NCBI GenBank assembly: GCA_002399025.1
Contig: DHCV01000019.1
Span: 8,786-72,785, forward strand
Source of the DNA: Bacteroidales bacterium UBA4893
GTDB taxonomy: Bacteria > Bacteroidota > Bacteroidia > Bacteroidales > P3
Length of the DNA stretch: 64,000 nucleotides
Direction of reading: 5' to 3'
The position numbers and the translations under genes were made by a program. Under the pieces are notes generated by a model that was not told the DNA's origin, searched no databases, and was given only the letters and a program-made list of their open reading frames with translations. Positions 52,515 to 61,586 of this stretch are shown one piece after another; positions within the stretch are counted from its first letter, which is position 1, and each line of letters starts with the position of its first letter.

Positions 52515-53537
52515 TTATACTTCCCAAGTATCTCCACTGTTTAGTAAGTCATCAACACATTTGATTGGAGAATCTTGACTTGCTTCTTCCATTTGTTTTT
52601 CAAATATTTGATTATAGGTTGGAGCTTTATAGGCACGAATAACTCCAAAAGCCATTGGGAATTCTGGTGGGCACATTTGAGCCAACATCATATGAACTCC
52701 AGTGTTTTCTCTTGTTGCATCGTGTACTAATAAATCTTCTTCAGTAATTCCGTCTTTACCTATTTCAACAACTTCAAGATGATTTCCTTTCAAGATAATA
52801 CCTTTGTCTCTGTTCTTGCCAAAAATCATTGGTTTACCTTGTTCTAACCACAATTGGCGTTCTTCTTTCAATTCTCTGTTTGTAACCTCTGCGTGAGTTT
52901 TATCATTAAAGATAACGCAGTTTTGAAGAACTTCCACAATTGCTGCTCCATCATGTGCTGCCATTGCTCTACACACTTCTCCTAAGGTTTTTGGAGAGTT
53001 GTCAATTGCTCTTGCAAAGAAAGTTCCTCTTGCTCCAATTACCAATTCGCCTGGGTTGAAAGGATAGTCAATTACTCCAAAAGGAGAGGTCTTAGTTATT
53101 TGACCTTGCTTTGTTGTTGGAGAATATTGTCCTTTTGTTAGTCCATAAATACGGTTATTAAACAAAATATAGTTCATATCCATATTACGACGAATAAGGT
53201 GAATGAAGTGATTACCTCCAATTGCTGTTGCATCACCATCTCCAGAAGCTATCCAAACACTTAAATGTGGATTTGCTATCTTTACTCCTGTTGCAATTGC
53301 ACCTGCACGTCCATGAATACCATGAAATCCATAAGTATTTACATAGTAAGGAAAACGTGAAGAACAACCTATTCCTGAAACAACACAGAAGTTCTCTTTC
53401 TTATATCCTATCTCAGGGAAAATTCCTAATATTGATGCTAAGATTGCGTGGTCTCCACAACCAGGACACCATTTAACCATTTGGTCGCTTGCAAAATCTG
53501 CTTTCGTAAGCTGTACGGGTGAATGTTCTATAGCCAT
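52515..53537 (-). CDS. korB: 2-oxoacid:ferredoxin oxidoreductase subunit beta
   Basis: Thiamine-diphosphate subunit of 2-oxoglutarate (or related 2-oxoacid):ferredoxin oxidoreductase, linking 2-oxoglutarate and succinyl-CoA in anaerobic metabolism. 340 residues: MVKWCPGCGDHAILAS (CxxC, cluster-binding), GIGCSSRFPYYVNTYGFHGI, and the TPP motif GDGDATAIGGNHFIHLIRRN with NNRIYGLTKGQ. Separated from korA by one base, so translation is coupled. No ferredoxin or delta subunit gene is adjacent. Confidence 0.94.
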   Translation of the reverse strand: MAIEHSPVQLTKADFASDQMVKWCPGCGDHAILASILGIFPEIGYKKENFCVVSGIGCSSRFPYYVNTYGFHGIHGRAGAIATGVKIANPHLSVWIASGDGDATAIGGNHFIHLIRRNMDMNYILFNNRIYGLTKGQYSPTTKQGQITKTSPFGVIDYPFNPGELVIGARGTFFARAIDNSPKTLGEVCRAMAAHDGAAIVEVLQNCVIFNDKTHAEVTNRELKEERQLWLEQGKPMIFGKNRDKGIILKGNHLEVVEIGKDGITEEDLLVHDATRENTGVHMMLAQMCPPEFPMAFGVIRAYKAPTYNQIFEKQMEEASQDSPIKCVDDLLNSGDTWEV

Positions 53538-53538
53538 A

Positions 53539-55383
53539 TTATTTCTCTCCTAAAATTTGATTAAACTTTTCTTTTAATTCGCTAACTTCGAAAGGTAATC
53601 CTTGTACTTTATTGTATTGAAGCATTGGAATATTTTCAAAGTTCATTCTTAAATAGTTTACAAATTGTCCCATGTTCAACTCGCAAACTATTATCTTTTT
53701 ATATTTCTTCATTATGTCGCCAGTATTCTTAGGCAATGGCATAATGTAGTTGAAATGAGTGAAAGCTATCTTTTTGCCCTCATCTCTTAGTTCTTCAACT
53801 GCAAGTTTCAATGCTCCTTCTGTTCCTCCCCAACCAACAACCAATAGGTCTGCATCTTCATCTCCCATAACTTTTTGATCAGGAAGTCTGTCAGCAACTT
53901 TTTGAACCTTTTGAGCTCTGTTGTTTACCATTAATTGGTGGTTAGCACTCTCAGTTGAAACACTACCTTTGCCATCTAATTTTTCCAAACCTCCAATCCT
54001 ATGACGCAATCCTTCCATTCCTGGAATTGCCCACTCTCTCACAAGTGTTTCTGGATTTCGTTTGTATGGCATATAGGTTGTGTCGTTAGGAGTTGCAAAT
54101 GGTGGCTTAATCTCTGGAAGGTCTGACATCTTTGGGATACGGAACAATTGTGAACCATTTCCTAAGTATCCATCAGTCAAAAGAATTGTTGGAGTCATGT
54201 GTTCCAATGATAGTCTTGCTGCCTCAAATGCAAAATAGAAACTATTTGCTGAAGACGATGCCGCAATAACAATACATGGAGCCTCACCATTTCTTCCAAA
54301 TAATGCTTGGTAAAGGTCAGATTGTTCTGTTTTGGTTGGTAACCCTGTTGAAGGACCTCCTCTTTGAACATCAACAATAACAAGTGGTAGCTCCGTCATA
54401 ACAGCTAATCCAATTGCCTCACTCTTCAATGAAAGTCCAGGACCAGAAGTAGTAGTACAAGCCATAGCTCCTGCAAAAGAAGCTCCAATTGCAGAACAAA
54501 TACCTGCTATCTCATCTTCTGCTTGAAAAACTCTTGCTCCAAGTGATTTATGTTTTGCCAATTCAATCAAAATATCTGTTGCAGGAGTGATAGGGTATGA
54601 ACCTAAGAACAAAGGAAGCTTAGCCTTTTCTGCAGCAGCAAGTAATCCCCATGCAGTTGCAATATTTCCTGTTATGTTTCTGTATTTCCCTTTTGTCATA
54701 ACAGCTTGTCCAACAACAGTCTTTTGTGCTTGAAGAACATCAGTGTTTTCGCAGAAATTATATCCCGCCCTAACAACTGCCTTATTTGCTGCAATAATAT
54801 CTGGAGTTTTCTTGAACTTCTTGTCTAAATAAGCATCAGTATATGTAAGCTCCTTGCTGTAGATATAGAAAATCATACCCAAGGCAAACATATTTCTTGA
54901 ACGCTCAGAAGAACGCTTATCGGTAAAAATATCCTTAACAGCCTCAACAGTCATAGTTGTCATAGGTGCCTTCACCAAAATATAGCTTGAAAGGGAATCA
55001 TCTTCCAAAGGATTATTGGTATAACCTGCCTTTTGAATAGCATCATCGGTAAAAGTATCCACATCTACAATGATAATACCACCCTTCATTACCCATTTGA
55101 GGTTAGATTTTAAAGAAGCAGGATTCATTGCAACCAAAACATCGCAATTATCTCCTGAACTATAAATCCTTTTTCCTATTTGAACTTGGAAACCAGACAC
55201 CCCAGCAATAGTGTTGTGCGGAGCCCTAATTTCAGCGGGATAATCAGGAAATGTAGCAATATCATTTCCGTCCAAAGCAGCTGTTTCGGAGAAAAGAGTT
55301 CCCGAAAGTTGCATACCATCGCCAGAGTCCCCAACGAATCGTACAACAACATTCTCTTTCTCTTTAAGTGTTTTTGTTGTCAT
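53539..55383 (-). CDS. korA: 2-oxoacid:ferredoxin oxidoreductase, fused gamma-alpha subunit
   Basis: 614 residues. The N-terminal gamma domain (about 10-190: VRFVGDSGDGMQLSGTLFSE, YPAEIRAPHNTIAGVSGFQV) is fused to the pyrimidine-binding alpha domain (about 225-480: LPLFLGSYPITPATDILIEL, ISSAIGASF-like AGICSAIGASFAGAMACTT, VDVQRGGPSTGLPTKTEQSD) and a transketolase-C-like end (LLVVGWGGTEGALKLAVEEL). The alpha domain and GPSTGLPT motif are of the 2-oxoglutarate type. First gene of korA-korB with its own promoter. Confidence 0.94.
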   Translation of the reverse strand: MTTKTLKEKENVVVRFVGDSGDGMQLSGTLFSETAALDGNDIATFPDYPAEIRAPHNTIAGVSGFQVQIGKRIYSSGDNCDVLVAMNPASLKSNLKWVMKGGIIIVDVDTFTDDAIQKAGYTNNPLEDDSLSSYILVKAPMTTMTVEAVKDIFTDKRSSERSRNMFALGMIFYIYSKELTYTDAYLDKKFKKTPDIIAANKAVVRAGYNFCENTDVLQAQKTVVGQAVMTKGKYRNITGNIATAWGLLAAAEKAKLPLFLGSYPITPATDILIELAKHKSLGARVFQAEDEIAGICSAIGASFAGAMACTTTSGPGLSLKSEAIGLAVMTELPLVIVDVQRGGPSTGLPTKTEQSDLYQALFGRNGEAPCIVIAASSSANSFYFAFEAARLSLEHMTPTILLTDGYLGNGSQLFRIPKMSDLPEIKPPFATPNDTTYMPYKRNPETLVREWAIPGMEGLRHRIGGLEKLDGKGSVSTESANHQLMVNNRAQKVQKVADRLPDQKVMGDEDADLLVVGWGGTEGALKLAVEELRDEGKKIAFTHFNYIMPLPKNTGDIMKKYKKIIVCELNMGQFVNYLRMNFENIPMLQYNKVQGLPFEVSELKEKFNQILGEK

Positions 55384-55438
55384 TTTGTTTGTATATTTGA
55401 TAATAACTTCAACTAAATAAAATACGTTTAATAATTTG

Positions 55439-55446
55439 CAAAGTTA
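55439..55446 (-). promoter_or_regulatory. -7 box of korA-korB
   Basis: Minus strand TAACTTTG, 55 bp before the korA ATG. Confidence 0.6.
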
Positions 55447-55571
55447 GTAAGTTTATTTCTAATTGGCGACTATTTTCCTACAAATTTTCTTAGTTTAATT
55501 CCCCGCCTATAAGAATAGGATTTATTTTATTAATTTTGAGAAAGAAAAACTCAAAAATTACCCAATTAAAT

Positions 55572-55634
55572 CTTCGTTTTATTGAAATAAAATCAAGAGT
55601 TATTGAAATAAAACAAGGTTTTAAGAACTCAATA
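55572..55634. repeat. Tandem array, 3 units of 20-22 bp (CTTCG/CAAGG family)
   Basis: CTTCGTTTTATTGAAATAAA at 55572, CAAGAGTTATTGAAATAAAA at 55594, CAAGGTTTTAAGAACTCAAT at 55614. Lies between korA's promoter and the 3' end of the HsdR-N-like gene. Confidence 0.75.
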
Positions 55635-55660
55635 AAACTATTTAGTTTATGTGTGGAATA

Positions 55661-56065
55661 TTAGGCTTTCTTTGATGGGAATGATGGAAAGCTTGCTTGT
55701 CGGATTAGTTCGGAACTCATTTTGTCTTTCTTGAAACAATAGAAGTCTTTGCCGTTGGTTATCAGCAAATAGGGAGCGTTAAGGGTTTTGTTGTACCTGA
55801 TTGCCTGATTGAGAACTTCGGGGCTTAGTGTAATGTTTTCGCTCTTGCACTCAATTATCATCCAGGGCAATAACTCACGGTCATAAACCAAGATGTCGAA
55901 GCGTTTGAGCAGTTTCCCTACCTTGATTTGGGCTTCAACCGAAATTAATGTTTGGGGGATGCTTTTCTCTTCAATAAGTACTGAAATTATATGTTGCCTA
56001 ACCCTTTCTTCGGGGGTCAAGGCAACATATTTCTTCCTTATCTTATCAAAAATCTCCTCACTCAT
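55661..56065 (-). CDS. Stand-alone HsdR N-terminal-like nuclease domain
   Basis: 134 residues matching the type I restriction enzyme R protein N-terminal domain family. PD-(D/E)xK features: VRQHIISVLIEEKSIPQTLI, the Asp in KRFDILVYDRELLPW and IECKSENITLSPEVLNQAIR, then ITNGKDFYCF, the usual QxxxY-like region. No helicase or other restriction genes are nearby, so it is not a type I system. Small stand-alone forms are common in Bacteroidota with no known job. It starts 5 bp after the upstream outer-membrane receptor gene, so the two are translationally linked. Confidence 0.82.
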   Translation of the reverse strand: MSEEIFDKIRKKYVALTPEERVRQHIISVLIEEKSIPQTLISVEAQIKVGKLLKRFDILVYDRELLPWMIIECKSENITLSPEVLNQAIRYNKTLNAPYLLITNGKDFYCFKKDKMSSELIRQASFPSFPSKKA

Positions 56066-56070
56066 TTTGA

Positions 56071-58716
56071 TTATTCTTCTCCCATTGCTCCTTCGGCATC
56101 CATGTTTTGTTCTGAGGCTTGACGTTTTCTTTGTTTTTGCATTTGGTCTTTATTAACAGCTCCAAAACGATAATTAAATGATAAAACAATGTATTGAGAT
56201 GTTCTGTGGTTAACAGAATATTCTTTGTAGTTTTCTGTGAAAGTGTATCTTGACCTTTCTCTTGTGTTGAATATGTCGGAGAACCTCAAACTAAGATTCC
56301 CTTTTTTGTCAAGAATATCTTTCTTTACAGAAAGGTCGAACCAATACATTGGGTCTGTATATCCTTGAATATTTTCTCTTTTAGGCATATATTGTCCAGA
56401 GATTTGAATAACCCAGCTCTTAGGAAGAGTAATTGTTGTGTTTAATTTAGCATCCCAATTAATGGTTTGAACAAGATTTCCACCAAACTCTCTTCCATCT
56501 TGATACAGTCCGTAAAGGTTTCCACTCAAATTAGCTTTCCACCACTTTGTTATTTTTTGGTCAATAATCAGTTCTGCTCCATAATTCGAACTTTTGGAAA
56601 GATTTAAAGATGTATTAGCAATTCTTTGTCCATCTGCATATTCTGTTCCTGCAACATCCCAAACCCAATCAAAACCATATTCTCTTGCATTAGCTTCATT
56701 CCATAAGAAATTGAAATGGGTTATTGCGTTATTTGTTGCTCTGTAATACAATGAAGTAAATATTGTTGTTGTTTGAAAGATTTTGGAATATCCAACTTCA
56801 AAAGCATCTGTATATTCTGGCAAAATATCAGGATTTCCAAAACGAATATAAGAAGGATTATTTATATCTATGTATGGAGCCAATGACCATGGGGCAGGTC
56901 TTCTAATTCTTCTTGAATAAGAAACTTGTCCTGATTGAGAATCGGTGAAGTTATATGAAATATGAAGAGTAGGATAAATACTAAAATAATTTTTTGTGTC
57001 TTGATCTTTAGGGAAGAATAATTCTTCATTGTTTTGCAGTTTTGAGCCATCTCTAAAAACTTGTTCTAATCTAAGTCCAAGTTGAGCAGATAGTTTTTTG
57101 TTGAAACTATATCCCAAAGTTCCATAAAGTGCATGAACAGATTCTTTGTATTTAAAAATATAACTCATGCTATCATCCCTAACCATTTCTCTTGAAGGGA
57201 AATAATCATAATTTGCATTAGTATTTACATAGTTTAGGTTGTATCCAGTTTCCAGTTTTAAGGATTCTGAAAAAGGATGAACATAATTAAGTGTTACAAA
57301 AGCTCTATCATTATTTGATTTTGAAATATTATTCAAAAAGAATGTTTCTAAAGAGTTTTTTGTAAAGCTTCTTATTTGAGTATTATCATTAGAAAACTCT
57401 CCAAAGTTCCAATTTGCATCAAGGGTTAGGATTTGATCTTTCTTGTTAAATTTCTTTTCATAGTTAAGAGTTATGTTTTGAAAGAACATATTCCTTTTTC
57501 CGATTTCTAATCCAAAATAATTATTTGGGTTTAAACTATCATTAGGGTTAGCATTATCCCATGCAAATAAATTTTCCTTACTTATTCCTTTTGGAGGAGT
57601 TCCTCCTTTTCTCAAATTATAAGATAAACTAAGAGTATTCTTATTATTTATATACCAATCTCCTCCAATCTTAAATCCTCTTCCAAGTCTATTGCCGTCA
57701 GTGTATCGATTTTGAAGAAGAGTTTGGTTGTTGGATAACATAGTCTTTTCGTTAAATCCATTACTTGAGGTTTCGAAATATCTAATATCGCCATTAAAGA
57801 ATAGGGCGTATTTTTTTGTGGAATAATTAAGCTGAGCAGATATGCTTGATTGAGGGAATAGAAATTTATCTCCATTCATATCATTATTAATTCCAACTCC
57901 TGCTGAAGCCGAAACAGAACCATTGAATCCTCTATTTCCTTTTTCCTTTAATACAATATTAATAATACCGCTCATTCCCTCTGGGTTATACTTTGCAGAA
58001 GGGTTAGTAATTACTTCAACGCTTGAAATTGTTGAAGAAGGAATTTGTTCCAAAACAGTTTGAAGGTCGCTTCCAAGAAGTTCACTTGGTCTCCCATCAA
58101 CCAAAACAGTAACATTTCCACTTCCTCTTAAAGATACATTTCCATCTTGGTCAACCGAAACAGAAGGAACATTCTCCAAAACATCAGTAGCAGAACCTCC
58201 ACTACTAACAATATTCTTATCCACATTAACAACCCTTTTATCCAATTGGTATTCCATCATACTTCTTTCAGCAGTAATCTCAACACCTTCGAGAGTTTCA
58301 GCTCCCAAATTAAGATTTATTGTTCCAAGATTCAAATCTTGTCTTGAAATTTTAATAGGTTTGTATATTTCCTTATAGCCAATGAATGTAAAGCGAACAA
58401 GATAGTTCCCTGCATCAGACAATAAACTAAAATTCCCTTGGTCATCAGTTATTGTTCCATTAACCATTGAGGAGTCTTTAGTACTTAGAATAACAACATT
58501 TACATATTGCATTGCCTCATTACTTGTAGCATCAATAACCTTTCCAAATAATTTTCCCTTAGGTTTACTTACATTACTGGTTGAAGGATTTGAAGTCGGT
58601 ACATTAGGATTTGTTTCTTTAGGAGGTTGTTGTGCGAAAATTGCTTGAGAAGAAAAAAGAGTTAGAAAAAATATACTAAAAGTAAATAATAGTATCAATT
58701 TAGTTGGCTTATTCAT
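56071..58716 (-). CDS. TonB-dependent-receptor-like outer-membrane beta-barrel protein
   Basis: 881 residues. Signal peptide about 1-28 (ILLFTFSIFFLTLFSSQAIF), a Pro/Ser/Asn-rich spacer (PPKETNPNVPTSNPSTSNVS), a carboxypeptidase-regulatory-like domain (about 55-140, GKLFGKVIDATSNEAMQYVN), a plug (about 145-260, VVNVDKNIVSSGGSATDVLE, VLVDGRPSELLGSDLQTVLE, NPSAKYNPEGMSGIINIVLK) and a large barrel of the outer membrane beta-barrel type. After the last strand (QYIVLSFNYRFG) comes a basic-then-acidic tail (QMQKQRKRQASEQNMDAEGA) unusual for a barrel. No TonB box is obvious. Substrate unknown. Co-transcribed with the HsdR-N-like gene. Confidence 0.88.
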   Translation of the reverse strand: MNKPTKLILLFTFSIFFLTLFSSQAIFAQQPPKETNPNVPTSNPSTSNVSKPKGKLFGKVIDATSNEAMQYVNVVILSTKDSSMVNGTITDDQGNFSLLSDAGNYLVRFTFIGYKEIYKPIKISRQDLNLGTINLNLGAETLEGVEITAERSMMEYQLDKRVVNVDKNIVSSGGSATDVLENVPSVSVDQDGNVSLRGSGNVTVLVDGRPSELLGSDLQTVLEQIPSSTISSVEVITNPSAKYNPEGMSGIINIVLKEKGNRGFNGSVSASAGVGINNDMNGDKFLFPQSSISAQLNYSTKKYALFFNGDIRYFETSSNGFNEKTMLSNNQTLLQNRYTDGNRLGRGFKIGGDWYINNKNTLSLSYNLRKGGTPPKGISKENLFAWDNANPNDSLNPNNYFGLEIGKRNMFFQNITLNYEKKFNKKDQILTLDANWNFGEFSNDNTQIRSFTKNSLETFFLNNISKSNNDRAFVTLNYVHPFSESLKLETGYNLNYVNTNANYDYFPSREMVRDDSMSYIFKYKESVHALYGTLGYSFNKKLSAQLGLRLEQVFRDGSKLQNNEELFFPKDQDTKNYFSIYPTLHISYNFTDSQSGQVSYSRRIRRPAPWSLAPYIDINNPSYIRFGNPDILPEYTDAFEVGYSKIFQTTTIFTSLYYRATNNAITHFNFLWNEANAREYGFDWVWDVAGTEYADGQRIANTSLNLSKSSNYGAELIIDQKITKWWKANLSGNLYGLYQDGREFGGNLVQTINWDAKLNTTITLPKSWVIQISGQYMPKRENIQGYTDPMYWFDLSVKKDILDKKGNLSLRFSDIFNTRERSRYTFTENYKEYSVNHRTSQYIVLSFNYRFGAVNKDQMQKQRKRQASEQNMDAEGAMGEE

Positions 58717-58739
58717 ATTTTTTATTTGTTTTTATTTTG

Positions 58740-58747
58740 CAAAATTA
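58740..58747 (-). promoter_or_regulatory. -7 box of the receptor gene
   Basis: Minus strand TAATTTTG, 23 bp before the ATG at 58716. Confidence 0.6.
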
Positions 58748-58856
58748 CAATTTTAGATTGTCTTATGACAGTCAAATTAGTTATTTCATATTTATTTAAT
58801 ACATATTCTTAGACAAGAAAATTTGAAAAAGTTTAACAAAGTGGGAAAATTTTCTG

Positions 58857-58864
58857 TATATTTG
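58857..58864 (+). promoter_or_regulatory. -7 box of the 58899 gene
   Basis: TATATTTG, 34 bp before the ATG. Confidence 0.6.
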
Positions 58865-58898
58865 CCCTTTCAAACCGATAATAATATAAGTAGAAACT

Positions 58899-60491
58899 AT
58901 GAAAAGATTTTTTTTATCAGTAGCGATATTACTATTCTCATTTACTTCTATGGCTCAAATTGATGTAACTTGGGGAAAAAGATTTTACAATATAATTGAA
59001 ACTTGCGAAGATGCACAAATTGTTATGGAAGACCATGACGGTTATTATATGTGGTATTTGCTTAACGAATATGCTGGTGGTGGAGAGTTTAAGCTAAATT
59101 ACTATATGGCAAGATTAGATAAAAACAAGGATATTCAGAAAATTTATAAGATGGATTTTGGTCATTCATCTTTCAAAATTGAGCAAACTTGGCGCTCTGG
59201 AGAATTAATTGGCTTTATCCTAAGTCGTGTTTCTGAAGACAAACCAGTTGCTAAGAAGGGAAGTTCAAGAGCAAGCAAGCAAGCACAAAACATTAAAACC
59301 GGTAAGGCTAATCTATATTATCAATTCTTTCATACAAGAGATATGCGATTAATTGGAGAAAGACCAATAAGGTTCAAAACTTATAATTATTTCACAATCG
59401 ATGACCAAAAACCTTATCTTTTTAATTTCTCAGAAAACAAATCAAAATTAGCATTTGGATTCTTAACAACCGACACTTCAGGAAAAGGAGTTAACGTTGA
59501 GATTTATGATGATCAAATGCGACTCTTGTGGGAAAAACCACATAAGTTAAATATAAGTAATCCGGGCTATGTTATTAAAGATATTGCTGTAAGTAATGAT
59601 GGGAAGAGAAGTCTTTTGGCAATAAATTCTTTTTCAATAAGCAAAAAGAAAGTATATACCGATGGCAAAGTACATTTGGTTTGGATTAATGAATTTGAAG
59701 AAAGAAGACACGAAGAACAACTTGAAAAGGCATGGGCGACAGACTTTAAATGTGCTTTTGGATTTGAAGAAGATTATTTGGTTGCTGGTTATTACAGCAC
59801 TTCAACAGATAAACCTAATCTTGCTGTTGGAGCTTTCTCTTTTATATATGACCACAGAAGAGGTTTTAAGAAGAATAATTCAACCCTCGAATTTAAAGAA
59901 TACGAGACAGATGATGATGTAAATGAAAAATCAGGTTTGCCTTATCCATCAGATATGATTGCAACAGTAGATCATCTTTATCCAATGGTTGGAGGTAATT
60001 GTATAATGGTTGGAGAACAAAAATTTGCTTCCAAAGTTCAACCTCCAAAGAGAAGAGGAGAGCAACCAACGGGAGAAAATGCTACTTTCTATAGAGATAT
60101 TATTATTACAAATGTTGATAAGACAGGGTTTGTAAGTGGAAGTTCCTATATCCCAAAACGTCAAAAAACTTATAGAGAAAGCGATCAGTTTAATTCCTAT
60201 GCTCTAACCAAAGATAGATACGGGATATATCTTATGTTTAATGACCATCAGGATAATTATGATGGAAATAGGTTTTGGCCTGTTAGAAACTACGACTCCG
60301 ATAAGCTGAGAACACAGGTTAATTTTGTTCAAATCTATAGTGATGGCTCTTGGCGTTGGCATGAGGCATATAATTCAAGGATAAACAAAATGCCTTTCTT
60401 CAAAACAATATTCTTATCCTTTGAAAAAGAAATTTTATTCTTAGGACATTATCAAGATAATAATGTTATAGGTAGTGTTCAAACTCGTTAA
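58899..60491 (+). CDS. Secreted protein of unknown function
   Basis: 530 residues. Signal peptide MKRFFLSVAILLFSFTSMAQ. The mature protein is beta-rich with repeating blocks (YYMARLDKNKDIQKIYKMDF, GVNVEIYDDQMRLLWEKPHK, DITNVDKT-like IITNVDKTGFVSGSSYIPKR), consistent with a propeller fold, and a basic linker at about 125-140 (KKGSSRASKQAQNIKTGKAN). Not recognised. 13 bp separate it from the esterase-like T9SS cargo, so they are co-transcribed. Confidence 0.65.
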   Translation: MKRFFLSVAILLFSFTSMAQIDVTWGKRFYNIIETCEDAQIVMEDHDGYYMWYLLNEYAGGGEFKLNYYMARLDKNKDIQKIYKMDFGHSSFKIEQTWRSGELIGFILSRVSEDKPVAKKGSSRASKQAQNIKTGKANLYYQFFHTRDMRLIGERPIRFKTYNYFTIDDQKPYLFNFSENKSKLAFGFLTTDTSGKGVNVEIYDDQMRLLWEKPHKLNISNPGYVIKDIAVSNDGKRSLLAINSFSISKKKVYTDGKVHLVWINEFEERRHEEQLEKAWATDFKCAFGFEEDYLVAGYYSTSTDKPNLAVGAFSFIYDHRRGFKKNNSTLEFKEYETDDDVNEKSGLPYPSDMIATVDHLYPMVGGNCIMVGEQKFASKVQPPKRRGEQPTGENATFYRDIIITNVDKTGFVSGSSYIPKRQKTYRESDQFNSYALTKDRYGIYLMFNDHQDNYDGNRFWPVRNYDSDKLRTQVNFVQIYSDGSWRWHEAYNSRINKMPFFKTIFLSFEKEILFLGHYQDNNVIGSVQTR

Positions 60492-60504
60492 TAAATATTA
60501 AAAC

Positions 60505-61545
60505 ATGAAAAAACAATCATTATTTATCTTATTCATTATAGTAAGTATTTTCACCTATGCACAAACATCTACAAAAGTACTTTATTTAGGTAATAGCTAT
60601 ACTTACGTTAATGATTTGCCAGACATTGTTGAAAGATTAGCTCAAGATCAATCAAGAGATATTCAATCCACTGAATTTACTTCAGGAGGAGCACGCATTC
60701 AAAATCATTGGAATAATGCTTCAGTTATACAAGCAATTCAACAAGGAGGCTTTGATTTTATGGTTATTCAAGGACAAAGTCAAGAGGTAGCATTCCCACA
60801 AGGACAATTTATGGACGAAGTTTATCCTTATGCACAAAAATTAGACTCTCTTTTCAAAGCATATAATCCAAATGGTAAAGTTATTTTCTTTATGACTTGG
60901 GGATATAGATATGGAGATGTAACAAATTGCCCTTTTTATCCTCCATTTTGCACATATTCTTCAATGTCTCAAGAACTATATAATAATTATAGACAAATGG
61001 CTTTGGACTTTAATTCAGCTGTTGCACCAATTGGAGCTGCTTGGCGTTATTCAATTAACTTAGATTCAAATTATGTACTACATAGTTCCGATAATTCACA
61101 TCCATCATACGATGGTTCCTATTTAGCTGCTTGTGTTCTTTATTCCTCAATCTTTAAAGAAAATGTAAACTCATCATTCAATTATCAATTGAGTGCTGAA
61201 ACTGCACAAAGATATCAGCAAATAGTAAACGCAATTGTTATGGATAGTTTAACTCATTGGAATTTAACTCAACTTTCCACAAATGATGTATTGGCAAATA
61301 GTATTTCAGCAAATGTTTATTACAATGAAAAAGAAAGCTCAATTAAGATTGATGTAAAAAACATTGAAGAGGATTTAAATATTTCATTATTTGATATTAA
61401 TGCTAAGTTGATAGGTGCTAAGTTAAATAAGCCTAATAGTGGAATTATTCAAACCTCAATTGATATTTCAAATCAAAATAGAGGGCTTTATATAGTTAAA
61501 TTAGAGTCAACCAGTTTCACTAAAACATTCAAGATAGTTAAGTAG
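60505..61545 (+). CDS. SGNH-hydrolase-like (DUF4886-type) protein with T9SS sorting tail
   Basis: 346 residues. Signal peptide MKKQSLFILFIIVSIFTYAQ. Residues 23-255 form an SGNH-type hydrolase: LYLGNSYTYVNDLP (nucleophile Ser in GNS), GGARIQNHWNN, MVIQGQSQEVAFP (Gly/Gln oxyanion block), and DNSHPSYDGSYLAACVLY (Asp/His pair). The last 80 residues are a type IX secretion C-terminal domain (SIKIDVKNIEEDLNISLFDI, NRGLYIVKLESTSFTKTFKI), directing export and surface attachment. Activity would be an esterase or deacetylase on a glycan, an inference. Its presence implies a T9SS in this organism. Confidence 0.82.
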   Translation: MKKQSLFILFIIVSIFTYAQTSTKVLYLGNSYTYVNDLPDIVERLAQDQSRDIQSTEFTSGGARIQNHWNNASVIQAIQQGGFDFMVIQGQSQEVAFPQGQFMDEVYPYAQKLDSLFKAYNPNGKVIFFMTWGYRYGDVTNCPFYPPFCTYSSMSQELYNNYRQMALDFNSAVAPIGAAWRYSINLDSNYVLHSSDNSHPSYDGSYLAACVLYSSIFKENVNSSFNYQLSAETAQRYQQIVNAIVMDSLTHWNLTQLSTNDVLANSISANVYYNEKESSIKIDVKNIEEDLNISLFDINAKLIGAKLNKPNSGIIQTSIDISNQNRGLYIVKLESTSFTKTFKIVK

Positions 61546-61566
61546 TAAGTTAAATTTGTTATTGAG

Positions 61567-61574
61567 TATTTTTG
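61567..61574 (+). promoter_or_regulatory. -7 box of the AAA+ gene
   Basis: TATTTTTG, 12 bp before the ATG at 61587, giving a very short leader that just includes an AGGGA ribosome-binding site. Confidence 0.6.
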
Positions 61575-61586
61575 TTGAATAGGGAA

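Noticed and set aside
55661..56065. Type I restriction-modification system
   Set aside because: Only a 134-residue HsdR-N-like domain is present; there is no helicase, HsdM or HsdS gene nearby.
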